A model generated the notes under the pieces. That model saw only the letters and a list, made by a program, of their open reading frames with translations. It had not been told where the DNA came from and did not search any database. Position numbers and translations under genes: made by a program. A stretch of DNA of 18,956 nt from CAYRTV01 sp964505785 (GTDB lineage: Bacteria > Acidobacteriota > Aminicenantia > Aminicenantales > Aminicenantaceae): the NCBI GenBank assembly GCA_964505785.1, contig CAZDJZ010000036.1, forward strand, positions 1-18,956. Direction: 5' to 3'. Shown here one piece after another: positions 14,360 to 18,956 of this stretch (positions are counted from its first letter, which is position 1; each line of letters opens with the position of its first letter).

Positions 14360-15679
14360 ATGGCCATAAAAAAGTGCCCTTACTGTAAAGCTTTTATTGA
14401 AGAAGACTCTGAATTTTGTTCTAATTGCGGAACTAAGCTTATTTTCCCTGAGGATGAAGACATAGAAGAAGAAATCCCTGGGAAAAGAATCATTGAACTT
14501 GAAGAACAGGGAGCCAAAAAATCCCGGCATCCGGATCAACCGCCGGAAGAAGACATCCCTGAATCCGGAGAGACCGGGATCAGATTGAAAGAAGACTTTC
14601 CGGAAGAACCGGAAGCAGCCGAAACATACCCTTCACCGCCTTCGGAAGAAGAGAAGCCGATTTCCGGCAAAACTGCAGATGATAAAGAGGGTGAAGACCT
14701 GGAAGAGAGTATAGAAGAGTCTGCAGAAAAAAATACTGGGGAGTATTTGGATTTAGAAGAAGAATCCCTGGATGATAAAGAAGAAGATGATGAAGAAGAA
14801 AAAGAAGATGAAAAACTATTCAGCCCATCTGCTGAAACACCTCCTCCCAAAGGGATCTCTCCTTTTGAAGGCATCCCGGAATTAGAGGAGGAAAAGCCTG
14901 CTGACTCATCACTTGTTTCCACCCCTGAAGAAGAAGAACAAGACCAGCCTGAGGAAGAAACGCCCTCTTCCGGGTCAGGAAGCTGGCTTTTTCCTGAAGA
15001 ATCATCTTCTCTCTCAAAAAGGGATGAAGATTCTGAGGAAATGGAAGAGGTTGTGGATTCTGCGGATAAGGAGAAGGAGGAGATCGAGCGGTTCCTGGAT
15101 TCATTGAAAAAAGAGCGTCAGGAAATAAAAAAGAGAATAAAAGATGTCGAGGGCGACTTGCCGCCCTGGGCGGAAAGAATGAAAAATACGGCTGAAATGC
15201 AAGATGGAAAAGAAGATCAAGCAGAAGAAAAAACAGCGGAACAGAAAGAGGTGACGGAAACCAAGGATGCTCTTGAAATTCCTGTTGCTGAAGAGGAATT
15301 CAGGGCAGAGGCATCAACAAAGGAAGAAATAGATGTTGAGGCCGAAGAAACCCCGGCTTTGACTGGGTACAATCAGGGAATGCTGTTTAATTCGGAACAA
15401 GAAGAATCAAGCGGTAAGGACTTTGGTCTGTTTTCTATTCTCAAGCTTTCCCGGCGGCTGAAATCCCGCCTTTTTGATGTTTTTTTGATTGCCGGGTTGT
15501 GGCTGGCATCTTTGTGGATAGCGGCATACTTAATCGGGACGCCTGTTTTCAGCTTGATTACCGAAGCTGTTTTACCCGCTGTCGGTTTTTTTGTGATTTT
15601 GATAACGGTTTATTTTGGTTTGTTTTTAGTTTTTTTGAGGGAAACCTTGGGTGATTTGTTATTTTCAAAAGAGAAATGA
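14360..15679 (+). CDS. Zinc-ribbon, acidic low-complexity, C-terminal membrane protein (RDD-like tail)
   Basis: This 439-residue protein has three parts. Residues 6-23 form a zinc ribbon, CPYC and CSNC (C6, C9, C20, C23). Residues 30-330 are an acidic Glu/Ser/Pro-rich, probably disordered region with a charged helix or coiled coil near 234-262. Residues 366-436 carry two hydrophobic segments (about 372-393 and 404-426) flanked by SRRLKSRLFDV and ETLGDLLF, which recall the ends of RDD membrane domains. I know no named family with this whole architecture; zinc-ribbon plus RDD proteins are common but usually lack the 300-residue acidic linker. Codon use in the linker is strongly GAA-biased. Its 3' end overlaps the convergent lptB frame by 70 bases. 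Function is unknown; a membrane-tethered adaptor is a guess. Confidence 0.8.
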   Translation: MAIKKCPYCKAFIEEDSEFCSNCGTKLIFPEDEDIEEEIPGKRIIELEEQGAKKSRHPDQPPEEDIPESGETGIRLKEDFPEEPEAAETYPSPPSEEEKPISGKTADDKEGEDLEESIEESAEKNTGEYLDLEEESLDDKEEDDEEEKEDEKLFSPSAETPPPKGISPFEGIPELEEEKPADSSLVSTPEEEEQDQPEEETPSSGSGSWLFPEESSSLSKRDEDSEEMEEVVDSADKEKEEIERFLDSLKKERQEIKKRIKDVEGDLPPWAERMKNTAEMQDGKEDQAEEKTAEQKEVTETKDALEIPVAEEEFRAEASTKEEIDVEAEETPALTGYNQGMLFNSEQEESSGKDFGLFSILKLSRRLKSRLFDVFLIAGLWLASLWIAAYLIGTPVFSLITEAVLPAVGFFVILITVYFGLFLVFLRETLGDLLFSKEK

Positions 15680-16416
15680 AGGGATTTTTTTTTCCCTAAG
15701 GAAAAATTTTTCCCTAAAAATTTTTCCCGGGCCCCGGGATTGGATGCGATTTCAGCGGGTGTTCCTTCAACTAAAATAGCCCCCTCATTGATAATATATC
15801 CCTTATCGGTAATATCCAGGGTATCTCTAACATTGTGGTCGGAAACCAGGATGCCGATTCCGTTTTTTTTGAGATTTAATAAAATTTTCTGCAGCTCAAC
15901 TATAGTCAAGGGATCAATGCCGGTAAATGGTTCATCAAGAAGCAGAAACTGAGGATCTAAAATAAGAGAACGGCTGATTTCCAGTCTCCGCCGTTCTCCT
16001 CCGGATAAACTGTATGCTTTCTGTTCTTTTATTGCAGTTAATCCCATTTCTTGTAAAATGTCCTGGATATAACCGGATTTATCCGGCATTTCAGGGCGTT
16101 TCATTTCTAAAATCAGCTTGAGATTTTCTTCTGCGGAGGCTTTTAGGAAAACTGAGTTTTCCTGAGGAAGATAGATAATTCCGCGGTCAGCCCTCCGGGG
16201 AGTTGGAAGCCCGGATATATTTTCTTCGTTCAGGAAGACAGCACCGGCGTCCGGCCGGGTCAATCCGGTAATCATGCGAAAGGTGGTGGTTTTCCCCGCT
16301 CCGTTGCGGCCCAGGAGGCTGGTGATGCAGCCGGTTTGAACCTCTATGTTTACCCCCTTAACCACCATCCTCTGGTCAAAGGTTTTTTTCAGGTTTTCAG
16401 CTTTAAGGACGGCCAT
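15610..16416 (-). CDS. lptB: LptB-like ABC transporter ATPase (lipopolysaccharide export)
   Basis: This 268-residue cytoplasmic ATPase drives LPS extraction by the LptB2FG complex. Walker A GRNGAGKTT (36-44), Q-loop in YLPQENSVF (81-89; the PQ-x-SVF form is typical of LptB), signature LSGGERRR (136-143), Walker B LLLDEP (157-162) and H-loop His193 are all present. GPNGAGKTT is more usual for Walker A, so R37 is a small variation. LptB is normally about 240 residues; here the usual end (FLGKNFSL, 232-239) is followed by 29 basic residues, of which about 23 codons are antisense to the 3' end of the zinc-ribbon gene. It is the last gene of the rpsU-lipA-phosphoesterase-ogt-lptB run, 12 bp behind ogt, and no lptA, lptC, lptF or lptG is near. 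Other ABC importers (LivF/LivG-like) are less likely given the motif set. Confidence 0.9.
   Translation of the reverse strand: MAVLKAENLKKTFDQRMVVKGVNIEVQTGCITSLLGRNGAGKTTTFRMITGLTRPDAGAVFLNEENISGLPTPRRADRGIIYLPQENSVFLKASAEENLKLILEMKRPEMPDKSGYIQDILQEMGLTAIKEQKAYSLSGGERRRLEISRSLILDPQFLLLDEPFTGIDPLTIVELQKILLNLKKNGIGILVSDHNVRDTLDITDKGYIINEGAILVEGTPAEIASNPGAREKFLGKNFSLGKKKSLHFSFENNKSPKVSLKKTKNKPK
15681..15731. other. AT-rich palindromes within the end of lptB
   Basis: This stretch holds three GGGA/TCCC-bounded blocks with runs of A or T (GGGA-T8-CCC, a perfect 14-base palindrome GGAAAAATTTTTCC, and AAAAATTTTTCCCGGG). It lies where the two convergent genes meet and could act as a weak two-way terminator, but the stems are AT-rich and it is coding on the minus strand, so I rate this low. 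An A9 run on the minus strand is a possible slippage site. Confidence 0.25.
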
Positions 16417-16428
16417 CTCTAATCCAGT

Positions 16429-16947
16429 CTATGATTTGTTTTCAAGGTCAAGGAGATATTGTTTTACATTCAGCCCGGCACCGAAACCGCCCAGGCCGCC
16501 ATTGCTGCGGATAACCCGATGACACGGAACAACAATGATCCATGGATTGTCATGCAGGGCACGGCCTATGCTGCGGTATCCCTTATGTCCCATCGCTTTT
16601 GCCAGGGACTTATAAGTTCGGGTTGAACCATAAGGAATCTTTTGGGTTAATGCCCATACTTTTTTTTGAAAATCAGATGCGGTTGAAAGATCCAATTTCA
16701 AGTGGTTAAAAACGGTTTTTTCTCCCCTGAAATATTTATCAAGCAGCTTAGTTTCTCTTTTGAAATCACCGGGATTGTGGTCGATGTCCAATAGATCTTT
16801 CCGGGAGGCCGGCATAATATCATTGAATGAGGACGACTTGGGATAATAACTGACCATGAACAGACCCTGCGGCTTTTTTACCAGCAGGATATTTCCAAAT
16901 TTAAAAGGATATATCATAAATGAACCAAATTTATGCGGCTGTATCAT
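16429..16947 (-). CDS. ogt: Methylated-DNA-protein-cysteine S-methyltransferase (Ogt-like)
   Basis: This 172-residue protein repairs O6-alkylguanine by transferring the alkyl group to its own cysteine. The C-terminal DNA-binding domain has IPYGSTRTY (104-112), RSIGRALHDNP (125-135) and the active site PCHRVIRSNGGLGGFGAG (C142, 141-158). The N-terminal half (1-85) is short and divergent, as in many Ogt/Ada-C proteins. GGAGG stands 7 bases before ATG 16947, and the first codon overlaps the stop of the upstream phosphoesterase gene by 4 bases (ATGA). Translational coupling with that gene is therefore likely. Confidence 0.95.
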   Translation of the reverse strand: MIQPHKFGSFMIYPFKFGNILLVKKPQGLFMVSYYPKSSSFNDIMPASRKDLLDIDHNPGDFKRETKLLDKYFRGEKTVFNHLKLDLSTASDFQKKVWALTQKIPYGSTRTYKSLAKAMGHKGYRSIGRALHDNPWIIVVPCHRVIRSNGGLGGFGAGLNVKQYLLDLENKS

Positions 16948-17684
16948 ATTCCAACCTCCAGCCTGTCGGCCAGGGAACGGGGTAAATCAACGGCAGTAAT
17001 TTTTTTTTGTGCGGCTTTGATATCATAAGAAACACGGTGGAAAGAAACGTTTCTTTTTTCGGAATCAAAAACAGCATAAGCGCCGTCCGGATTCCTGTCG
17101 CGTGGCTGCCCGACGCTGCCAGGATTAATAAGATACCGGACTTTTTCCTCAAGCCTGACGTTTTGGGTTTTGGAGGCAATGAATTTACCTTTGACCAGCC
17201 TGTCTTCTTCATTGTAAACAAACGGCAAATGCGTATGTCCGAAAAAAGTCACACATGTATCAGTGTACATAAAAGCTTCAGCAGCGTCGAATTCCCCGAA
17301 TATGTAATAATCCTCATCCGCCGGAGAGCCATGGCATATGGTTAGGTTCTCATCTACAATCAGTGGGCCTGATGGAAGTTGGGAAAGAAACCGGTTGTTA
17401 TTTTCAGTCAGATTTTTGCGGGTCCATTGAATAGCGGCGGCGGCAACCGGATTGAATGTTTCTATTGATTCAAGGTCGGAAACGGCTTTATCGTGATTTC
17501 CCCTGATTATATGCAGTGGTTTTAATGTTTGGATTTGCTGGATTACTTCGTTGGGGGAGGCACCGTAACCTACCAGGTCACCGAGAAAAAGATATTTGTC
17601 TATTGATTCTTTTTTTGCAGACGCCAGGATACTGAGGAATGCTTCGAGATTTCCGTGGATATCAGAGAAAATAAGGTAGCGCAT
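16944..17684 (-). CDS. Calcineurin-like metallophosphoesterase (YfcE/MJ0936-type)
   Basis: This 246-residue protein has the complete metallophosphatase set: DIHGN (8-12), GDLVGYG (35-41), GNHD (62-65), CHGSP (117-121) and GHTHLP (149-154), followed by INPGSVGQPRD near 186-197. Two metal ions would be bound by D8, H10, D36, N63, H118, H150 and H152. The family includes phosphodiesterases and phosphatases with poorly known natural substrates, so no gene symbol is given. It starts 3 bp after the lipA stop and overlaps ogt by 4 bases. The lack of a signal peptide suggests cytoplasmic location. Confidence 0.93.
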   Translation of the reverse strand: MRYLIFSDIHGNLEAFLSILASAKKESIDKYLFLGDLVGYGASPNEVIQQIQTLKPLHIIRGNHDKAVSDLESIETFNPVAAAAIQWTRKNLTENNNRFLSQLPSGPLIVDENLTICHGSPADEDYYIFGEFDAAEAFMYTDTCVTFFGHTHLPFVYNEEDRLVKGKFIASKTQNVRLEEKVRYLINPGSVGQPRDRNPDGAYAVFDSEKRNVSFHRVSYDIKAAQKKITAVDLPRSLADRLEVGI

Positions 17685-17687
17685 GAA

Positions 17688-18566
17688 TCAAACATCTCCG
17701 GTTACGGACCGGTATAAAGTGTGCGCCCGGTATGAGCTTCGCACTAACGGTCCGGATTCCACGCCGAGAAACCCCATTTTCAATGCTTTAACTTTCAGTT
17801 TTTCAAATTCATCAGGTGAATAATACTTTTTGACCAAAGCGTTTTTTCTTGTTGCTTGAAGGTATTGGCCGATTGTCAAAATCCGGCATCCATGGTCCAG
17901 TAAATCCTGAAACGTGCCTAGAATTTCGTATTCATTTTCTCCCAGGCCGATCATCAATCCGGATTTGGTGGTCATGCCCCATTCGGATGCGGTTTGCAGC
18001 ACATGGAGAGACCTGTGATAATTTTGCGGCTCTCTGCGGATGAATGGATACAAGCTGCATGGAACTTCCAAGTTATGATTCAAAACTTCAGGTTTTTGAC
18101 GCATGACTTTTTTTAAGGATTCCGGATTTCCAGCGAAATCCGGAATCAATGCTTCAACTTTTATGTCCGGGTTTTTTTCCCTCAGCGCGTGAATAGTTTC
18201 GGTAAAATGCCGGGCACCTCCATCAGGGAGATCATCCCGCGTAACCGATGTGACAACGGCATAACGCAATCCCATTCGTAATGCTGTATCCGCGATTTGT
18301 TCCGGTTCATCTGGACAAGGAGGCTTCGGTGTGCCTTTAGGAACCGCACAAAAATAGCAGTTTCTAGTGCAAATATTTCCGAGAATCAAAAAAGTGGCGG
18401 TTTTGTGCGACCAGCATTCTGAAATATTCGGACACCGTGCACTCCGGCATATAGTATGAAGATTATGGCTTTCAACCGTCCTGGAAACAAAAAAATAATT
18501 ATTATCCCTGGGCAGTTCTATTTTAAGCCAGGAAGGTTTTGTTTTTTTAGCCGGCAGGGCCGCCAC
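17688..18566 (-). CDS. lipA: Lipoyl synthase
   Basis: This 292-residue radical-SAM enzyme inserts two sulfurs into protein-bound octanoyl chains to make lipoyl groups for pyruvate and 2-oxoglutarate dehydrogenases and the glycine cleavage H protein. The auxiliary cluster cysteines C40, C45 and C51 (CX4CX5C), the radical-SAM cysteines C66, C70 and C73 (CTRNCYFC), and the C-terminal RSSY (276-279) that supplies a serine ligand are all present. The start is GTG at 18566; AGAGG overlaps it and no better start is seen in frame. Length is a little short of E. coli LipA (321) but normal for other bacteria. No lipB or lplA is adjacent. It is 45 bp behind rpsU and 3 bp ahead of the phosphoesterase. 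Confidence 0.97.
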   Translation of the reverse strand: MAALPAKKTKPSWLKIELPRDNNYFFVSRTVESHNLHTICRSARCPNISECWSHKTATFLILGNICTRNCYFCAVPKGTPKPPCPDEPEQIADTALRMGLRYAVVTSVTRDDLPDGGARHFTETIHALREKNPDIKVEALIPDFAGNPESLKKVMRQKPEVLNHNLEVPCSLYPFIRREPQNYHRSLHVLQTASEWGMTTKSGLMIGLGENEYEILGTFQDLLDHGCRILTIGQYLQATRKNALVKKYYSPDEFEKLKVKALKMGFLGVESGPLVRSSYRAHTLYRSVTGDV

Positions 18567-18611
18567 CTCTTTCTTTTGGACTGTGGTTAAGTTATTCAGG
18601 GAAGGAAAATA

Positions 18612-18821
18612 TCAATAATAATCGTATTCTCTTTCTCGTCTCAAGCGCCGCCTCATTCTTTTGCGTGCTTGAGCATCTTTCATTCTCCTGCGCTCACCGG
18701 GTTTGAAATACACGGAGTGTTTTTTGATTTCTTTAATGATGGATTCCTGTTGAACTTTTCTTTTAAAGCGCTTCAGAGCCTGTTCGATTGATTCTTTTTC
18801 ATCGACAACAACAAATGCCAA
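18612..18821 (-). CDS. rpsU: Small ribosomal subunit protein bS21
   Basis: This 69-residue protein is ribosomal protein S21, which sits on the 30S platform and helps in mRNA initiation. It starts VVVDEKESIEQALKRFKR and has a VYFKPGERRR core and very basic tail (RKRMRRRLRRERE) as expected. I place the start at TTG 18819-18821: the GTG at 18828-18830 is part of the AGGAGG Shine-Dalgarno sequence itself, whereas the TTG is 8 bases after AGGAGG and the protein then begins two residues before the family's usual start. It is the first gene of the run into lipA and has its own strong promoter. Confidence 0.95.
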   Translation of the reverse strand: MAFVVVDEKESIEQALKRFKRKVQQESIIKEIKKHSVYFKPGERRRMKDAQARKRMRRRLRREREYDYY

Positions 18822-18855
18822 ACTATTCACCTCCTCTGTGATGCAAGGTGTACAT

Positions 18856-18884
18856 TTTATATAGGATTTAAATTAAATTGTCAA
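18856..18884 (-). promoter_or_regulatory. Promoter of rpsU and the following operon
   Basis: A perfect TTGACA (18879-18884) and TATAAA (18856-18861) are separated by 17 bases on the minus strand. Transcription would start near 18849, 28 bases before the TTG start. It lies only about 18 bases inside the right IS-type end. Confidence 0.75.
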
Positions 18885-18901
18885 CCGCGGCGGGTTCCAT
18901 G

Positions 18902-18955
18902 TGTCAAGGCAACGTAAAAACTTCCGGATCTTAGCAACGTGAAAATTTCCGGTTT
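18902..18955. repeat. IS-type terminal inverted repeat, right copy
   Basis: These 54 bases begin TGTCAAGG and are the inverted counterpart of 1-54 (47/54 identical), with the same pair of tandem sub-repeats. The element body would lie to the right, beyond the window. The 7 differences from the left copy are about what the left and right ends of one IS type, or two diverged copies, would show. Confidence 0.7.
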
Positions 18956-18956
18956 G

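Noticed and set aside
14536..14922. A 128-codon Ser-rich minus-strand frame
   Set aside because: It is the antisense shadow of the Glu-rich linker of the zinc-ribbon gene: GAA codons read as TTC/TCT give Ser and Phe.
1..18956. CRISPR arrays, prophage or plasmid genes, toxin-antitoxin pairs, riboswitches
   Set aside because: I looked for regular short repeats, small overlapping gene pairs and known leader patterns on both strands and found none that hold up.

Overview
The window looks like an 18.9 kb chromosomal stretch of an uncultivated Gram-negative bacterium. Evidence for this is a lipopolysaccharide-export ATPase (LptB-like), two predicted lipoproteins, housekeeping genes (trpS, lipA, rpsU, tRNA-Val with encoded CCA) and clear sigma70-type promoters. 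The style of the broken NRPS/PKS (a GRCFG-type thioesterase and an N-terminal adenylation domain), together with the moderate GC content, makes me think of Acidobacteriota/Aminicenantota. That is an impression, not something the sequence proves.

Layout. Both tips carry the same 54 bp sequence in inverted orientation (47/54 identical), each made of two tandem sub-repeats and ending TTGACA toward the interior. They look like the outer ends of insertion sequences lying outside the window. From left to right: (1) 137-3749 holds an alpha-oxoamine synthase (serine palmitoyltransferase-like), a membrane histidine kinase, and a predicted lipoprotein with a SAM-methyltransferase domain. (2) 3798-5473 is the wreck of a hybrid NRPS-PKS: the promoter and the start of an adenylation domain, a ketoreductase piece and a thioesterase tail are joined by two frame-breaking deletions. 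(3) 5585-7435 holds a short-chain dehydrogenase and trpS. (4) 7749-12510, all on the minus strand, holds a TPR lipoprotein and a probable three-gene unit of S9-type hydrolase, MBOAT acyltransferase and AlgX/AlgJ-like SGNH protein, the last two forming a polysaccharide or glycan O-acylation pair. (5) 12669-14283 holds a YbaN-like membrane protein overlapping tRNA-Val, a 344 bp MITE-like element, and a UPF0316 membrane protein. (6) 14360-18821 holds an acidic zinc-ribbon membrane protein convergent with, and overlapping, a minus-strand operon rpsU-lipA-phosphoesterase-ogt-lptB.

Most genes are ordinary and I found no convincing new defence or biosynthetic system. The most informative unusual points are the paired IS-type ends, the doubly deleted megasynthase with a live-looking promoter, the MITE-like insertion that appears to separate a promoter from its gene, the AlgX-like protein lacking the usual catalytic Asp, the methyltransferase predicted to be exported, and the antisense C-terminal tail of LptB.
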